Assembly (NCBI RefSeq): GCF_003096055.1
Contig: NZ_CP029161.1
Coordinates: 62,001-126,000 of the forward strand
Length of the DNA: 64,000 nucleotides
Reading direction: 5' to 3'
Source: Buchnera aphidicola (Melanaphis sacchari)
GTDB lineage: Bacteria > Pseudomonadota > Gammaproteobacteria > Enterobacterales > Enterobacteriaceae
Positions 9,174 through 20,467 of this stretch are shown one piece after another (the first letter of the stretch is position 1; every line of letters begins with the position of its first letter). A model generated the notes under the pieces. That model had not been told where the DNA came from. It was given only the letters and a program-made list of their open reading frames with translations, and did no database searches. Both the position numbers and the translations under genes were made by a program.

Positions 9174-9560
9174 ATGAACTATACAGTTTTAGTCACAGGT
9201 GCAGCATATGGAACACAAAATGCGAGCACAGCCTTCCTATTTTGCCAATCATTAATTAAAATGAATCATAATTTAAACAGTGTTTTTTTTTATTCTGATG
9301 GGGTTCTTAACTCTAGCAGTGTAAGTCAATTTTCTGCTGATGAATTTAATTTAATTGAAGGATGGCAAAAACTAAGTAGTGAACATTGTATTAAGTTATA
9401 TGTTTGTGCAAGTTCTGCTGTAAGACGAGGAATTGTAGAAGATGAAATTTTTTTAAAAGAAAAAATTAAAAAAGGGAATTTATCTCAATATTTTCAGCTG
9501 AGTGGATTAATGGAATTAGCTAATTCAATAAAATACTCTGATCGTATAATACAATTTTAA
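9174..9560 (+). CDS. tusD: Sulfurtransferase TusD
   Basis: Subunit of the cytosolic TusBCD complex, which takes persulfide sulfur from TusA and hands it to TusE for MnmA-dependent 2-thiolation of the wobble uridine in Lys, Glu and Gln tRNAs. The length of 128 residues equals E. coli TusD. The N-terminus [12 protein letters not shown] and the catalytic Cys78 in [11 protein letters not shown] are conserved. tusC follows after 20 bases, and the tusD-tusC-tusB order directly before rpsL is that of E. coli. A small hairpin (arms AATCTA and TAGATT) lies between fkpA and this gene. Confidence 0.96.
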   Translation: MNYTVLVTGAAYGTQNASTAFLFCQSLIKMNHNLNSVFFYSDGVLNSSSVSQFSADEFNLIEGWQKLSSEHCIKLYVCASSAVRRGIVEDEIFLKEKIKKGNLSQYFQLSGLMELANSIKYSDRIIQF

Positions 9561-9580
9561 CTTAGAGTGTATTTATTCTA

Positions 9581-9940
9581 ATGAAAAAGATAGGTTTTAT
9601 TTTTTCACATGCTCCACATGGTACAACTTTTGGCAGGGAAGGATTAGATTTAATTTTAGGAATTTCTTTACTTATTCAGGACATACGTTTATTTTTTATT
9701 GGAGATGGTACCTTGCAATTATTAAAGAGTTATAAACCAGAAAATATTTTAGCACGTGATTATATACCTGCTTTTTCTATATTATCTTTATATGATATCA
9801 AAAAATATTATTGCTGCGAATTATCATTGTTTGAAAGGGGATTAAATCGTAATATCGATTTTTTATTACCAGTAAATATATTAAATTTACGTTTATTACG
9901 TTTAAAATTAGATGATTGTGATACGATTATTAATTTTTAG
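9581..9940 (+). CDS. tusC: Sulfurtransferase complex subunit TusC
   Basis: Structural partner in the TusBCD hexamer for tRNA 2-thiouridine formation. The product of 119 residues matches E. coli TusC in length. It carries the family N-terminus IGFIFSHAPHGTTFGREGLD and the segment FFIGDGTLQLL. The frame is intact. The start of tusB follows 13 bases later behind an AGGGAGA ribosome-binding site, so the three genes are translated from one message. Confidence 0.95.
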   Translation: MKKIGFIFSHAPHGTTFGREGLDLILGISLLIQDIRLFFIGDGTLQLLKSYKPENILARDYIPAFSILSLYDIKKYYCCELSLFERGLNRNIDFLLPVNILNLRLLRLKLDDCDTIINF

Positions 9941-9953
9941 GGAGATTAAAAAT

Positions 9954-10240
9954 ATGTTACATACTTTAATGAGATCTCCTTTTGAAGCAAATGTTTTATT
10001 TTATTTAAAAATATTAAAAAAAAAGATGATTTTTTAGCTCTTCAAGATGGTGTATTAATTGCCTTAGTAGATAATTTTTTTTTAGATAATATAATTTTTT
10101 CTTCAGCGAATTTATATATTATAAAAAAAGATGTTTATGCTAGAGGTATTCAAAAAAATATTTCTGATAAATTTATTTTAATTGATTATATTCATTTTGT
10201 TGAATTAACTGTAAAAAATAAAAAGCAAATCATTTGGTAG
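9954..10240 (+). CDS. tusB: Sulfurtransferase complex subunit TusB, frameshifted in a run of nine A
   Basis: The start [13 protein letters not shown] matches E. coli TusB, but the literal frame stops at a TAG at 10035 after 27 codons. The break falls in nine consecutive A at 10016-10024. Adding one A restores a 95-residue protein, exactly the E. coli length. Its second part begins [10 protein letters not shown] and ends VKNKKQIIW at the TAG at 10238-10240; it keeps [12 protein letters not shown] and [11 protein letters not shown]. No other stop interrupts that frame. Poly(A) frameshifts corrected by RNA polymerase slippage have been described in Buchnera, so this gene is probably still expressed. 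A recent pseudogene or a sequencing error are the alternatives. Confidence 0.85.
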
Positions 10241-10289
10241 ATTACAAATAATTTTTAATTTATATATCTAATCAAATCACCCCCCATGA

Positions 10290-10295
10290 TATAAT
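10290..10295 (+). promoter_or_regulatory. Candidate -10 element of the str operon
   Basis: An exact TATAAT lies 49 bases before the rpsL start. No good -35 hexamer is present at 16-18 bases upstream. Just before it is a run of six C (10280-10285), conspicuous in this AT-rich DNA. The position between tusB and rpsL fits the enterobacterial str promoter. Confidence 0.4.
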
Positions 10296-10343
10296 ATTTT
10301 ATTTTAAATATTTTATTATTATTGATAATAATTGGAGATTATT

Positions 10344-10718
10344 ATGGCTACAGTAAATCAGTTAGTGCGAAAACCTCGTTTGCGTAAATCAATTAAGACC
10401 AGTGTTCCTGCTTTATCAGGATGTCCCCAAAAAAGGGGTGTGTGCACAAGAGTGTATACCACAACACCTAAAAAACCTAATTCTGCGTTACGTAAAGTAT
10501 GCCGTGTTAGATTGACAAATGGTTTTGAAGTTACTGCATATATTGGCGGAGAAGGTCATAATTTACAAGAACATTCAGTAATTTTAATACGTGGTGGTCG
10601 TGTAAAAGATCTACCTGGAGTACGATATCATGTTGTTAGAGGATCGTTAGATTGTGCTGGTGTAAAAGAACGAAAAAAAGGTCGCTCTAAATATGGTGTG
10701 AAAAGAACTAAAGTATAA
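10344..10718 (+). CDS. rpsL: 30S ribosomal protein S12
   Basis: Protein of the small-subunit decoding centre. The 124 residues equal the E. coli length and include [12 protein letters not shown], which carries the lysine linked to streptomycin response, and the second loop [12 protein letters not shown]; both have the streptomycin-sensitive residues. The ATG behind GGAG is chosen over an in-frame start 12 bases earlier, because it gives the family N-terminus [12 protein letters not shown]. It is the first gene of the str operon. Confidence 0.99.
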   Translation: MATVNQLVRKPRLRKSIKTSVPALSGCPQKRGVCTRVYTTTPKKPNSALRKVCRVRLTNGFEVTAYIGGEGHNLQEHSVILIRGGRVKDLPGVRYHVVRGSLDCAGVKERKKGRSKYGVKRTKV

Positions 10719-10772
10719 AAATACAAACAATCTTAAAAAATAATTTTTAATTAAATTTATGGAGTATTAAAT

Positions 10773-11243
10773 ATGCCACGTCGTCGTATTATTGGTGCTC
10801 GAAAAATTTTATCAGATCCAAAATTTTCCTCAGAATTACTAGCAAAGTTTATTAATATTTTAATGATTGATGGCAAAAAATCTATTGCAGAAGTGATTGT
10901 ATATACTGCATTAAAAAATTTATCAAAAAGAACGAAAAAAAATGAATTAGAGGTTTTTGAAAATGCTTTGGAGAATGTACGTCCAACAGTAGAAGTAAAA
11001 TCTCGTCGAGTAGGAGGTTCAACATATCAAGTTCCTGTCGAAGTTCGACCAGTTCGCCGTAATGCATTAGCCATGCGATGGATTGTTGACTCTGCTCGCA
11101 AAAGAGGAGATAAATCAATGGCTTTACGTTTATCAAATGAACTTTATGATGCTCTTGAAAATAAAGGCGCCGCCGTTAAGAAAAGAGAAGAAGTGCACCG
11201 AATGGCTGAAGCTAATAAAGCTTTTGCTCATTACAGATGGTAA
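10773..11243 (+). CDS. rpsG: 30S ribosomal protein S7
   Basis: Primary binder of the 3' domain of 16S rRNA that nucleates assembly of the small-subunit head. The 156-residue form matches the shorter E. coli variant and starts [13 protein letters not shown]. The [19 protein letters not shown] hairpin contacting the E site is intact. GGAG precedes the ATG. It lies between rpsL and fusA as usual; in E. coli it is also the feedback repressor of this operon. Confidence 0.99.
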   Translation: MPRRRIIGARKILSDPKFSSELLAKFINILMIDGKKSIAEVIVYTALKNLSKRTKKNELEVFENALENVRPTVEVKSRRVGGSTYQVPVEVRPVRRNALAMRWIVDSARKRGDKSMALRLSNELYDALENKGAAVKKREEVHRMAEANKAFAHYRW

Positions 11244-11322
11244 TTCTTTTCATCCAATATAATTAAATCAATTTTTTATTTTTTCTAACAAAGATTAAAA
11301 ATATGAATATAAGAATATTAAT

Positions 11323-13428
11323 ATGTCTCGTATAACACCGATTTTTCGATATCGCAACATTGGAATTAGTGCTCATATAGATGCAGGAAAAACAACTACT
11401 ACCGAAAGAATTTTATTTTATACTGGAATTAATCATAAAATTGGGGAAGTACATGATGGCGCTGCAACTATGGATTGGATGGAACAAGAGCAAGAAAGAG
11501 GTATTACTATAACATCAGCCGCCACTACTGCTTTTTGGAGTGGAATGGCTAAACAATTTGATTCTCATAGAATTAATATTATTGATACTCCTGGGCATGT
11601 TGATTTTACTATAGAAGTAGAACGTTCTATGCGTGTTTTAGATGGCGCTGTAATGGTTTATTGTGCAGTTGGAGGCGTACAGCCTCAATCAGAAACTGTT
11701 TGGAGGCAAGCCAATAAATATAATGTTCCTCGCATAGCATTTATAAATAAAATGGATCGTATAGGGGCAAATTTTTTTAATGTAGTAAATCAAATTAAAA
11801 AACGTTTAGGAGCAAACCCTATACCACTACAACTAGCAATTGGATCAGAAGAAAATTTTACAGGTGTGATAGATTTAATTAAGATGAAAGCCATTAAATG
11901 GGACGATTCTGACCAAGGAATAACATTTACTTATAATGAAATTCCTAAAAATATGTTAAAAATATCAGAAAAATGGCATCAAAACGTTATTGAAGCTGCT
12001 GCTGAATCTAGCGAAGAATTAATGGAAAAATATTTAAATGGAATGACATTATCTGAAAAGGAGATAAAATTAGCATTACGTAAAAGATCTTTAAATAATG
12101 AAATTATACTTATTACTTGCGGTTCAGCTTTTAAAAATAAAGGAGTACAAGCATTATTAGATGCAATTATTGAATATTTACCTGCGCCTAATGATATTCG
12201 AGACGTAAAAGGTATTTGTAATCAAAAAAATACTATTACTATTCGATCTTCTGATGATAAATCTTCTTTTTCAGCATTAGCATTTAAAATCGCTAATGAT
12301 CCTTTTGTAGGTAATTTAACTTTTTTCCGAGTATATTCAGGTATGGTAAAATCTGGAGATACTGTTTTTAATTCTGTTAAATCTAAACGTGAACGATTTG
12401 GAAGAATTGTGCAAATGCACGCAAACAAAAGAGAAGAAATAAAAGAAGTATATGCAGGTGACATAGCAGCAGCTATTGGTTTAAAAGATGTTACTACTGG
12501 TGACACGTTATGCGATTTGAATAAACCAATTATATTAGAACGTATGGAATTCCCGGAACCAGTAATATCTATTTCAGTAGAGCCAAAAACAAAGGCTGAT
12601 CAAGAAAAAATGGGTTTAGCATTGAATCGATTAGCTAAAGAAGATCCTTCTTTTCGAGTAAAAACTGATCAAGAATCTAATCAAACAATTATTTCTGGAA
12701 TGGGTGAATTACATTTAGAAATTATTGTTGATCGTATGAAAAGAGAATTTAGCGTTGATGCGAATATTGGTCAACCGCAAGTTGCGTATCGTGAAACAAT
12801 TTTAAATAAAGTAACTAATATTGAAGGAAAATATATTAAACAATCAGGTGGACGTGGTCAGTATGGTCATGTTGTTATAGAATTATTTCCATTAGATCCA
12901 GGTGGAAAGGGATATTTATTTGTTAACGATATTAAGGGAGGTGTAATACCTACTGAATATATTTCAGCAATTGATAAAGGAATTCAGGAGCAATTAAAAT
13001 ATGGACCTTTAGCTGGTTATCCAGTTGTAGATATTGGTGTTCGACTTTATTTTGGTTCGTATCACGATGTAGATTCATCAGAATTAGCATTCAAACTAGC
13101 TGCTTCTTTGGCTTTTAAGGAAGGTTTTAAAAGGGCTCAACCTATTTTGTTAGAACCAATTATGAAAGTAGAAGTAGAAACGCCAGATGATTACATGGGA
13201 GATGTTATTGGCGATTTAAATCGCCGTAGAGGAATAATTGAAGGCATGAAAGATCTAGTTATTGGAAAAATTATTAATGCATGCGTTCCTTTATCTGAAA
13301 TGTTTGGTTATGCCACTGATTTGCGTTCTCAAACGCAAGGGCGAGCTTCTTATTCTATGGAATTTTTAAAATATACTGAAGCTCCATCTAATATTTCAGA
13401 ATTAATTATTCAAAAAAAAGAAAAATAA
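11323..13428 (+). CDS. fusA: Elongation factor G
   Basis: GTPase that translocates tRNA and mRNA on the ribosome and helps recycle it. The 701 residues (704 in E. coli) show the GTP-binding motifs AHIDAGKTT near 17-25, [14 protein letters not shown] and NKMDR. Domains IV-V follow, with the tip segment [12 protein letters not shown] and the late segment [18 protein letters not shown]. All five domains are complete. It lies third in the str operon, 79 bases after rpsG. Confidence 0.99.
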   Translation: MSRITPIFRYRNIGISAHIDAGKTTTTERILFYTGINHKIGEVHDGAATMDWMEQEQERGITITSAATTAFWSGMAKQFDSHRINIIDTPGHVDFTIEVERSMRVLDGAVMVYCAVGGVQPQSETVWRQANKYNVPRIAFINKMDRIGANFFNVVNQIKKRLGANPIPLQLAIGSEENFTGVIDLIKMKAIKWDDSDQGITFTYNEIPKNMLKISEKWHQNVIEAAAESSEELMEKYLNGMTLSEKEIKLALRKRSLNNEIILITCGSAFKNKGVQALLDAIIEYLPAPNDIRDVKGICNQKNTITIRSSDDKSSFSALAFKIANDPFVGNLTFFRVYSGMVKSGDTVFNSVKSKRERFGRIVQMHANKREEIKEVYAGDIAAAIGLKDVTTGDTLCDLNKPIILERMEFPEPVISISVEPKTKADQEKMGLALNRLAKEDPSFRVKTDQESNQTIISGMGELHLEIIVDRMKREFSVDANIGQPQVAYRETILNKVTNIEGKYIKQSGGRGQYGHVVIELFPLDPGGKGYLFVNDIKGGVIPTEYISAIDKGIQEQLKYGPLAGYPVVDIGVRLYFGSYHDVDSSELAFKLAASLAFKEGFKRAQPILLEPIMKVEVETPDDYMGDVIGDLNRRRGIIEGMKDLVIGKIINACVPLSEMFGYATDLRSQTQGRASYSMEFLKYTEAPSNISELIIQKKEK

Positions 13429-13488
13429 AATTTTAAATATAAATCTAAATTTTTCTATAAATTTTAAAAATAAATAAGGTATAAAATT

Positions 13489-14673
13489 ATGTCAAAAGAA
13501 AGATTTCAACGTTTAAAACCTCATATAAATGTAGGTACTATTGGACATGTTGATCATGGAAAAACAACTTTGACTGCCGCGATTACCACAGTTTTATCAA
13601 AAAAATATGGTGGTTCTGCACGTGCTTTCGATCAAATAGATAATGCTCCAGAGGAAAAAGAAAGAGGTATTACAATAAATACTTCTCATGTAGAATATGA
13701 TACCGAATTAAGACATTATGCTCATGTAGATTGCCCTGGTCATGCTGATTATATAAAAAATATGATTACTGGAGCAGCTCAAATGGATGGAGCAATCTTA
13801 GTAGTAGCTGCTACGGATGGTCCAATGCCTCAAACTCGTGAACATATTCTTCTTGGAAGACAAGTTGGAGTGCCTTATATTATTGTTTTCTTAAACAAAT
13901 GTGATATGGTAGACGATGAAGAGCTATTAGAATTAGTAGAAATGGAAGTACGTGATTTATTAACACAGTACGATTTTCCAGGAGATGATACTCCTATTAT
14001 TCGCGGATCAGCTTTGAAAGCATTAGAGGGTGATCCTAAGTGGGAAGAAAAAATACTCGATTTGTCTAAGTCTTTAGATAATTATATTCCGGAACCTAAA
14101 AGAGCCATCGATCAACCGTTTTTATTGCCCATTGAAGATGTTTTTTCTATATCAGGCAGAGGAACTGTAGTTACAGGAAGAGTAGAAAAAGGCATTATTA
14201 AGGTCGGAGAAGAAGTAGAAATTGTAGGAATTAAAAAAACAACTAAAACGACCTGTACAGGCGTTGAAATGTTTAGAAAATTATTAGATGAAGGTCGTGC
14301 TGGAGAAAATGTGGGTGTTTTATTACGCGGTACAAAACGTGACGAAATTGAAAGAGGTCAAGTTTTAGCTAAACCAGGTAGTATTCATCCGCATACAACA
14401 TTTGAATCTGAAGTATATGTTTTATCTAAAGAAGAAGGTGGACGTCATACTCCTTTTTTTAAAGGATATCGTCCTCAATTTTATTTTCGAACTACTGATG
14501 TAACAGGTTCTATTAAGCTTCCTGAAGGTGTAGAAATGGTTATGCCCGGTGATAATATTAAAGTTACAGTTACTTTAATTCATCCTATTGCAATGGCAGA
14601 TGGATTGCATTTTGCGATACGTGAAGGTGGCCGCACTGTTGGGGCTGGAGTAGTATCTAAAGTTTTAGCTTAA
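13489..14673 (+). CDS. tufA: Elongation factor Tu
   Basis: GTPase that carries aminoacyl-tRNA to the ribosomal A site. The 394 residues equal the E. coli length. GHVDHGKTT, the switch I segment [21 protein letters not shown] and NKCD form the G domain; the beta-barrel domains follow with [13 protein letters not shown] and the C-terminal [15 protein letters not shown] ribosome-binding AAGG lies before the ATG. It closes the str operon and is followed by a strong hairpin terminator. No second tuf copy lies in this window. Confidence 0.99.
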   Translation: MSKERFQRLKPHINVGTIGHVDHGKTTLTAAITTVLSKKYGGSARAFDQIDNAPEEKERGITINTSHVEYDTELRHYAHVDCPGHADYIKNMITGAAQMDGAILVVAATDGPMPQTREHILLGRQVGVPYIIVFLNKCDMVDDEELLELVEMEVRDLLTQYDFPGDDTPIIRGSALKALEGDPKWEEKILDLSKSLDNYIPEPKRAIDQPFLLPIEDVFSISGRGTVVTGRVEKGIIKVGEEVEIVGIKKTTKTTCTGVEMFRKLLDEGRAGENVGVLLRGTKRDEIERGQVLAKPGSIHPHTTFESEVYVLSKEEGGRHTPFFKGYRPQFYFRTTDVTGSIKLPEGVEMVMPGDNIKVTVTLIHPIAMADGLHFAIREGGRTVGAGVVSKVLA

Positions 14674-15304
<631 letters not shown>

Positions 15305-15339
15305 TTGTGCAAACATGCAAAGTTAAAAGGTTTAAAAAT

Positions 15340-15969
15340 ATGATTGGTTTAGTTGGAAAAAAAATTGGAATGACTCGAATTTTTACTAAAGAAGGTAATT
15401 CAATTCCTGTTACTGTAATTGAAGTAAAAAATAATAGAATTACACAAATAAAAAATATAAATACTGACAAATATTGTGCTATTCAAGTAACAACTGGTGA
15501 GAAAAAAATTAGAAAAATTAAAAAACCACAATCTGGACATTTTTTAAAAGCTGGAGTAGTGCCTGGTCGTGGTTTATGGGAATTTAGAGTTCAAAGTAGT
15601 AAAAATTTTAAAATAGGTCAAGAGATTGAAATTGGTATTTTAGAAAATGTAAAAAAAGTAGATATTATAGGTATTTCTAAAGGAAAAGGTTTTTCTGGGA
15701 CTGTAAAACGATGGAATTTTCGCACTCAAGATGCAACACATGGTAATTCTTTATCTCATAGAGTGCCAGGTTCTATTGGTCAAAATCAAACTCCTGGCAG
15801 AGTTTTTAAAGGAAAAAAAATGGCAGGTCATCTAGGTAACCATCGTGTTACAATACAAAATTTAAATGTAATACACATTGATAAAAATCGTAACTTGCTT
15901 TTAGTAAAAGGTGCTGTTCCAGGCCCTACCGGTCGCGATCTTATCGTTAAACCAGCTATTAAGGTTTGA
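15340..15969 (+). CDS. rplC: 50S ribosomal protein L3
   Basis: Early-assembling 23S rRNA binder whose long loop reaches the peptidyl transferase centre. The start [15 protein letters not shown] gives 209 residues, exactly the E. coli length; an upstream TTG directly after rpsJ would add 13 unrelated residues and is rejected. The loop with [19 protein letters not shown] is intact, including the glutamine that is methylated in E. coli. AAAGG lies upstream. Confidence 0.98.
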   Translation: MIGLVGKKIGMTRIFTKEGNSIPVTVIEVKNNRITQIKNINTDKYCAIQVTTGEKKIRKIKKPQSGHFLKAGVVPGRGLWEFRVQSSKNFKIGQEIEIGILENVKKVDIIGISKGKGFSGTVKRWNFRTQDATHGNSLSHRVPGSIGQNQTPGRVFKGKKMAGHLGNHRVTIQNLNVIHIDKNRNLLLVKGAVPGPTGRDLIVKPAIKV

Positions 15970-15986
15970 GAAATAAGGAGTTAAGC

Positions 15987-16592
15987 ATGGAATTAGTAGT
16001 TAAAGACGTGCAAAGTCTTCTTAGTGTTTCTGAAGCTATTTTTGGTCGCGATTTTAATGAAGCTTTAATCCATCAAGTAGTTGTTGCTTATTCTGCATGT
16101 CGTCGTCAAGGTACAAGAGCACAAAAGAGTCGTGCTGATGTTTCTGGGTCAGGCAAAAAACCATGGCGTCAAAAAGGTACTGGTCGTGCACGAGCAGGTT
16201 CTTTAAGAAGTCCAATTTGGCGCTCAGGAGGCGTTACATTTGCAGCAAAACCACAAGAACATTCTCAAAAAATTAATAAAAAAATGTATCGTGGAGCGCT
16301 AAAAAGTATTTTTTCTGAATTGATACGTCAAAAAAGATTATTTGTATTTAAAATATTTTCATTAGATTTTCCAAAAACAAAGCTTTTAGTTGAGAAATTG
16401 AAAAAAATTAATTTAAGAAATGTTCTTATCATTACTTATCAAAAAGATAATAATTTGACTCTTGCGTCAAGAAATTTATATTGTGTTGATGCAAAAGATG
16501 TGTTTTCTATAGATCCGGTTAGTTTGATTTCTTTTGATAATGTTATTATTACTATTGAAGCGCTAAAAAAAATTGAGGAGATGCTTTTATGA
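15987..16592 (+). CDS. rplD: 50S ribosomal protein L4
   Basis: Assembly protein whose extended loop lines the peptide exit tunnel. In E. coli it also represses the S10 operon and inhibits RNase E. The start [12 protein letters not shown] after AAGGAG gives 201 residues as in E. coli; a start seven codons earlier would overlap rplC and is rejected. The tunnel loop [19 protein letters not shown] is complete. The stop overlaps the rplW start by four bases (ATGA), indicating translational coupling. Confidence 0.98.
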   Translation: MELVVKDVQSLLSVSEAIFGRDFNEALIHQVVVAYSACRRQGTRAQKSRADVSGSGKKPWRQKGTGRARAGSLRSPIWRSGGVTFAAKPQEHSQKINKKMYRGALKSIFSELIRQKRLFVFKIFSLDFPKTKLLVEKLKKINLRNVLIITYQKDNNLTLASRNLYCVDAKDVFSIDPVSLISFDNVIITIEALKKIEEMLL

Positions 16593-16891
16593 TTCCTGAA
16601 GAACGTTTATTAAAAATATTACTTTCTCCTCATATTTCTGAAAAATCATCTATATCTATGGAAAAATTTAGCACAGTGGTATTAAAGGTAGCTAAAAATT
16701 CTACTAAATATGAAATTAAATGCGCAGTACGTAAATTATTTAACGTGGAAGTAGATAGTGTAAAAACTGTTCATGTACAAGGCAAAAAAAAGCGTCAATC
16801 TAATCGCTTTATTTGTCGAAATAGTTGGAAAAAAGCTTATATTAAAGTAAAAAAAGGACAAAAATTAGATTTTATTGGAAATATAGAGTAG
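16589..16891 (+). CDS. rplW: 50S ribosomal protein L23
   Basis: Protein at the tunnel exit that forms the docking site for trigger factor and SRP, both encoded in this window (tig, and ffs RNA). The length of 100 residues equals E. coli. The N-terminus reads [18 protein letters not shown], and the surface Glu used for trigger factor contact (in the [10 protein letters not shown] segment) appears conserved. The start overlaps the rplD stop, and rplB follows after 15 bases. Confidence 0.98.
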   Translation: MIPEERLLKILLSPHISEKSSISMEKFSTVVLKVAKNSTKYEIKCAVRKLFNVEVDSVKTVHVQGKKKRQSNRFICRNSWKKAYIKVKKGQKLDFIGNIE

Positions 16892-16906
16892 TTAGAGGAT
16901 TAATTA

Positions 16907-17728
16907 ATGGCAATTGTTAAATGCAAGCCGACATCGCCAGGGCGTCGTCATGTTATTAAGGTTATAAATAAGCAGTTATATAAAGGAAAACCACATTCTT
17001 TACTAGTTGTAAAAAATAGTAAAAGTGGCGGACGAAATAATAATGGTAGAATTACAACTCGCCATATTGGTGGAGGTCATAAAAGAGCTTATCGTATTAT
17101 AGATTTTAAAAGAAAGAAAGATAATATTAATGCAATTATAGAAAGATTAGAATACGATCCTAATCGTTCTGCTAATATTGCTTTGATTTTATATAAAGAT
17201 GGTACAAGAAATTATATTTTAGCTCCAAAAAATATAAAAATAGGAGATACAATAATTTCAGGCATTAATGTTCCTATTAAAATAGGTAATGCTTCTTTAA
17301 TTAAAAATATTCCTGTTGGAACGTTCATTCATAATGTAGAAATAAAACCAGGCAAAGGCGGACAAATAGCTCGTTCAGCAGGAAGCTATGTTCAATTAGT
17401 AGCTTTTGATAAAGGTTATGCAACTTTAAGATTACGTTCTGGAGAAATGAGAAAAGTTGAATCTAATTGCAGAGCTACTATTGGAGAAGTAGGAAATTCT
17501 GAACATATGTTAAAGGTATTAGGAAAAGCAGGTGCTTCGCGCTGGATTGGTATTCGTCCTACTGTTCGCGGTACTGCTATGAATCCTGTAGATCACCCCC
17601 ATGGAGGTGGTGAAGGTAGAAATTTTGGAAAACATCCAGTAACCCCGTGGGGGATACAAACTAAGGGTAAAAAAACCCGTAATAATAAACGCACTGAAAA
17701 ATTTATTTTACGTCATCGTCATAAATAA
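16907..17728 (+). CDS. rplB: 50S ribosomal protein L2
   Basis: Large-subunit protein needed for subunit joining and peptidyl transfer. The 273 residues match E. coli. The conserved [15 protein letters not shown] segment near residues 226-240 contains the histidine implicated in peptidyl transferase function, and GGGHKRAYR lies in the N-terminal domain. AGAGG precedes the ATG. Confidence 0.99.
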   Translation: MAIVKCKPTSPGRRHVIKVINKQLYKGKPHSLLVVKNSKSGGRNNNGRITTRHIGGGHKRAYRIIDFKRKKDNINAIIERLEYDPNRSANIALILYKDGTRNYILAPKNIKIGDTIISGINVPIKIGNASLIKNIPVGTFIHNVEIKPGKGGQIARSAGSYVQLVAFDKGYATLRLRSGEMRKVESNCRATIGEVGNSEHMLKVLGKAGASRWIGIRPTVRGTAMNPVDHPHGGGEGRNFGKHPVTPWGIQTKGKKTRNNKRTEKFILRHRHK

Positions 17729-17744
17729 CTATAGAGAATTATGT

Positions 17745-18023
17745 ATGCCGCGTTCGTTAAAAAAAGGTCCTTTTATTGATGCAAATTTATTAAAAAAAAT
17801 AAAAAAATCAGTAAGTTTAAATGATAAAAAACCCTTAAAAACTTGGTCAAGACGTTCAACAATCTTTCCTGATATGGTAGGTTTGACAATATCTGTGCAT
17901 AATGGGCGTCATCATATACCCGTTTTTATTACTGAAGAAATGGTTGGTCATAAATTAGGTGAGTTTTCTTTAACTCGTACTTATAGAGGACATACTGCTG
18001 ATAAAAAAGTCAAAAAAAAATAA
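17745..18023 (+). CDS. rpsS: 30S ribosomal protein S19
   Basis: Head protein of the small subunit that pairs with S13 near the A-site tRNA. The 92 residues equal E. coli. The N-terminus [11 protein letters not shown] and the segment [20 protein letters not shown] are the family hallmarks. It lies 16 bases behind rplB and 15 bases before rplV. Confidence 0.98.
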   Translation: MPRSLKKGPFIDANLLKKIKKSVSLNDKKPLKTWSRRSTIFPDMVGLTISVHNGRHHIPVFITEEMVGHKLGEFSLTRTYRGHTADKKVKKK

Positions 18024-18038
18024 TTTTAAGAGGGATAA

Positions 18039-18371
18039 ATGGAAATTCTAGCTCATCATCGACAAGCAAAATCTTCTGCTCAGAAAATTCGTTTAATTAC
18101 AAATTTAATTCGTGGCAGAAAAGTATCAAAAGCGTTAAATATTTTAAGTTTTAATCAAAAAAAAGCTTCTATTTTAGTTAGAAAAGTACTTGAATCTGCT
18201 ATAGCTAATGCAGAGCATAACGATGGAGTGGATGTAGATTGCTTAATAATAAAAAATATCTTTGTTAATGAAGGTTCTACATTAAAGAGAATGATGCCGC
18301 GTGCTAAGGGCAGAGCAGATCGTATTTTAAAGCGTACTAGTCACATTACTGTAATTGTGTCTGATCGTTAA
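18039..18371 (+). CDS. rplV: 50S ribosomal protein L22
   Basis: Large-subunit protein whose beta-hairpin forms the tunnel constriction. The 110 residues equal E. coli. The hairpin region [20 protein letters not shown] is intact, without the Met-Lys-Arg deletion known from macrolide-resistant mutants. AGAGGG is a good ribosome-binding site. Confidence 0.98.
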   Translation: MEILAHHRQAKSSAQKIRLITNLIRGRKVSKALNILSFNQKKASILVRKVLESAIANAEHNDGVDVDCLIIKNIFVNEGSTLKRMMPRAKGRADRILKRTSHITVIVSDR

Positions 18372-18387
18372 TTTTGGAGAATCGGTA

Positions 18388-19089
18388 ATGGGTCAAAAAG
18401 TTCACCCTAATGGTATGCGTTTAGGCATAATTAAAAAATGGAATTCTATATGGTTTTCCAATACTAAAGATTTTGCTAATCAATTAGATAGCGATTATAA
18501 AGTTCGTCAATTTTTAATGAAAGAATTGATTAAAGCATCGGTTGCAAGAATTGTTATTGAGAGACCTGCTAAAAGTATTCGCGTTACTATTTATACATCT
18601 AGACCAGGCATTGTTATTGGTAAAAAAGGAGAGGATGTAGAAAAGTTAAGAAATATAATTGCCAAAATAACTGGTGTTCCAGCACAAATAAATATTTCTG
18701 AAGTGCGTAAGCCAGAATTAAATGCAAAATTAGTTTCTGACAGTATTTGTGCTCAATTAGAAAGACGTGTTATGTTTCGTAGAGCGATGAAAAGGTCTGT
18801 CCAAAATGCTATGAGACAAGGGGCGAAAGGTATAAAAATTGAAGTAAGTGGTCGTTTAGGTGGCGCTGAAATTGCTCGTAGAGAATGGTATAGAGAAGGC
18901 AGAGTGCCATTGCATACTCTTCGTGCAGACATTGATTATAGCATTTCAGAAGCACATACAACATACGGAGTAATAGGTGTAAAAGTATGGATTTTTAAAG
19001 GTGAAATATTAGGTGGTATGTCAGCTATCGAAAAATTAGAAAAACCTTCTCTTCAAGTCAAAAGATATAATCGTAAAAATCGTAAGTAA
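18388..19089 (+). CDS. rpsC: 30S ribosomal protein S3
   Basis: Small-subunit protein at the mRNA entry site, part of the ribosomal helicase. The start [14 protein letters not shown] behind TTGGAGA gives 233 residues as in E. coli; an upstream GTG inside the end of rplV is rejected. The KH domain shows the VIGKKGED loop near residues 75-82, and the C-terminal domain carries [10 protein letters not shown]. Confidence 0.98.
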   Translation: MGQKVHPNGMRLGIIKKWNSIWFSNTKDFANQLDSDYKVRQFLMKELIKASVARIVIERPAKSIRVTIYTSRPGIVIGKKGEDVEKLRNIIAKITGVPAQINISEVRKPELNAKLVSDSICAQLERRVMFRRAMKRSVQNAMRQGAKGIKIEVSGRLGGAEIARREWYREGRVPLHTLRADIDYSISEAHTTYGVIGVKVWIFKGEILGGMSAIEKLEKPSLQVKRYNRKNRK

Positions 19090-19099
19090 GGTGAGTAAA

Positions 19100-19510
19100 A
19101 TGTTACAGCCAAAACGTACTAAATTTCGTAAAATGCATAAAGGTCGCAATCGTGGAATTTCTGTTGGTCATCACGTAAGTTTTGGTACTTTTGGATTACA
19201 AGCTATTGATCGAGGACGTTTAACTGCTCGGCAAATTGAATCTGCTCGTAGAGCTATAACAAGGTGCATCAAGAGACAAGGAAAGATGTGGATACGTATT
19301 TTCCCCGATAAACCTATAACTCAAAAACCATTAGAAGTTAGAATGGGAAAAGGAAAAGGAAACGTAGAATATTGGGTTGCTTTAGTTCAGCCAGGAAAGA
19401 TTCTTTACGAATTAGATGGAGTTTCTGAAGAAGAATCGCGTCAGGCATTTAGATTAGCATCAGCAAAGTTGCCTATTAAAACGATGTTTATAAAAAAAAC
19501 GGTGATTTAA
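19100..19510 (+). CDS. rplP: 50S ribosomal protein L16
   Basis: Large-subunit protein that positions the A-site tRNA elbow. The start [19 protein letters not shown] gives 136 residues as in E. coli. The arginine hydroxylated in E. coli lies in the [12 protein letters not shown] segment, which is intact. A GTG three codons upstream is rejected because it precedes the family N-terminus. The stop shares one base with the rpmC start (TAATG). Confidence 0.98.
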   Translation: MLQPKRTKFRKMHKGRNRGISVGHHVSFGTFGLQAIDRGRLTARQIESARRAITRCIKRQGKMWIRIFPDKPITQKPLEVRMGKGKGNVEYWVALVQPGKILYELDGVSEEESRQAFRLASAKLPIKTMFIKKTVI

Positions 19511-19701
19511 TGAAGGAAATATTAGTATTTCGTAAAAAAAGTTTGAAAGATCTTAAGACAGAGCTTTCTCATTTATTACGTGAGCAATTTAATCTACGTA
19601 TGCAGTCTGCTTCTGGAAAATTAAAACAATCTCATTTGCTGCGTAAGGTTAAAAAAAACATTGCGCAAGTAAAGATGTTATTAACAGAAAAGAGTATATA
19701 A
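19510..19701 (+). CDS. rpmC: 50S ribosomal protein L29
   Basis: Small helical-hairpin protein at the tunnel exit next to L23. The 63 residues equal E. coli. The first helix reads [20 protein letters not shown] and the second [15 protein letters not shown]. It overlaps the rplP stop by one base and is followed after three bases by rpsQ, so the three are translationally coupled. Confidence 0.97.
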   Translation: MKEILVFRKKSLKDLKTELSHLLREQFNLRMQSASGKLKQSHLLRKVKKNIAQVKMLLTEKSI

Positions 19702-19704
19702 ATA

Positions 19705-19956
19705 ATGTCAAAAATTCGTACTTTACAAGGTCGCGTGACCAGTAATAAAATGAAAAAATCTGCAGTTGTCTCAATTGAGCGTTTTGTAAAGCATGCAATT
19801 TATGGAAAGTTTGTTAAAAAAACTACTAAACTTCATATTCATGATGAAAAAAATGAGTGTTCCATCGGTGATTTAATAGAAATTCGCGAATCTAGGCCCA
19901 TTTCTAAAACAAAATCTTGGGTTTTAGTTAGAATTGTTGAAAAAACAATTTTTTAA
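19705..19956 (+). CDS. rpsQ: 30S ribosomal protein S17
   Basis: Primary 16S rRNA binder of the small-subunit body with an OB fold. The 83 residues (84 in E. coli) begin [22 protein letters not shown] and keep the loop [22 protein letters not shown]. It is the last gene of the S10 operon, followed by an imperfect hairpin before the spc operon. Confidence 0.98.
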   Translation: MSKIRTLQGRVTSNKMKKSAVVSIERFVKHAIYGKFVKKTTKLHIHDEKNECSIGDLIEIRESRPISKTKSWVLVRIVEKTIF

Positions 19957-19966
19957 AAAATTTTAA

Positions 19967-20000
19967 AAAACATGAACAAACTTAGGTCTGCTCATGTTTT
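19967..20000 (+). terminator. Hairpin ending the S10 operon
   Basis: AAAACATGA pairs with TCATGTTTT, and the stem continues inward with two mismatches (CA-TG, AC-GT). The right arm ends in a run of four T. It occupies the S10/spc boundary, as in E. coli. The stem is imperfect and the U-run is short, so read-through is likely. Confidence 0.55.
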
Positions 20001-20074
20001 ATGTTAATTTATGGTGAATTTAATATTAAAGTTATTAAATTTATAATTTTTATAATTTAGGATTATATAAATAT

Positions 20075-20443
20075 ATGATTCAAGAACAAACGATTTTAAA
20101 TGTAGCTGATAATTCCGGCGCTCGTTCTGCGATGTGCATTAAAGTATTAGGTGGTTCGCGAAGACGATACGCTAATATTGGTGATGTCATTAAAATTACT
20201 ATTAAAGAGGCTATACCAAAAGGAAAAGTAAAAAAAGGAGAAGTATTAAAAGCTGTAGTTGTTCGAACTAAAAAGGGTGTGAGACGAACCGATGGTTCTG
20301 TTATTCGCTTTGATAGTAACGCTTGCGTTATTTTAAATAATAATGAACAGCCAGTTGGGACACGTATTTTTGGACCTGTCACTCGTGAGCTAAGAAACGA
20401 AAAATTTATGAAAATTATTTCATTAGCTCCTGAAGTTTTATAA
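20075..20443 (+). CDS. rplN: 50S ribosomal protein L14
   Basis: Beta-barrel protein at the subunit interface, contacting 16S helix 14 and the silencing factor RsfS. The 122 residues (123 in E. coli) start [20 protein letters not shown] and keep [13 protein letters not shown] near the C-terminus. It is the first gene of the spc operon. TATAAT at 20042-20047 could be its -10 element, without a convincing -35 partner. Confidence 0.98.
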   Translation: MIQEQTILNVADNSGARSAMCIKVLGGSRRRYANIGDVIKITIKEAIPKGKVKKGEVLKAVVVRTKKGVRRTDGSVIRFDSNACVILNNNEQPVGTRIFGPVTRELRNEKFMKIISLAPEVL

Positions 20444-20467
20444 TATTAAAGTTTTAGAGGATTAAAA

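Noticed and set aside
9954-10037. A 27-codon gene at the start of tusB
   Set aside because: Its sequence is simply the N-terminus of TusB, and the rest continues in the shifted frame.
12222-12506. Reverse-strand frame inside fusA, and similar frames opposite dnaX, lon, clpX and cyoB
   Set aside because: They are shadows of well-conserved genes and show no family features of their own.
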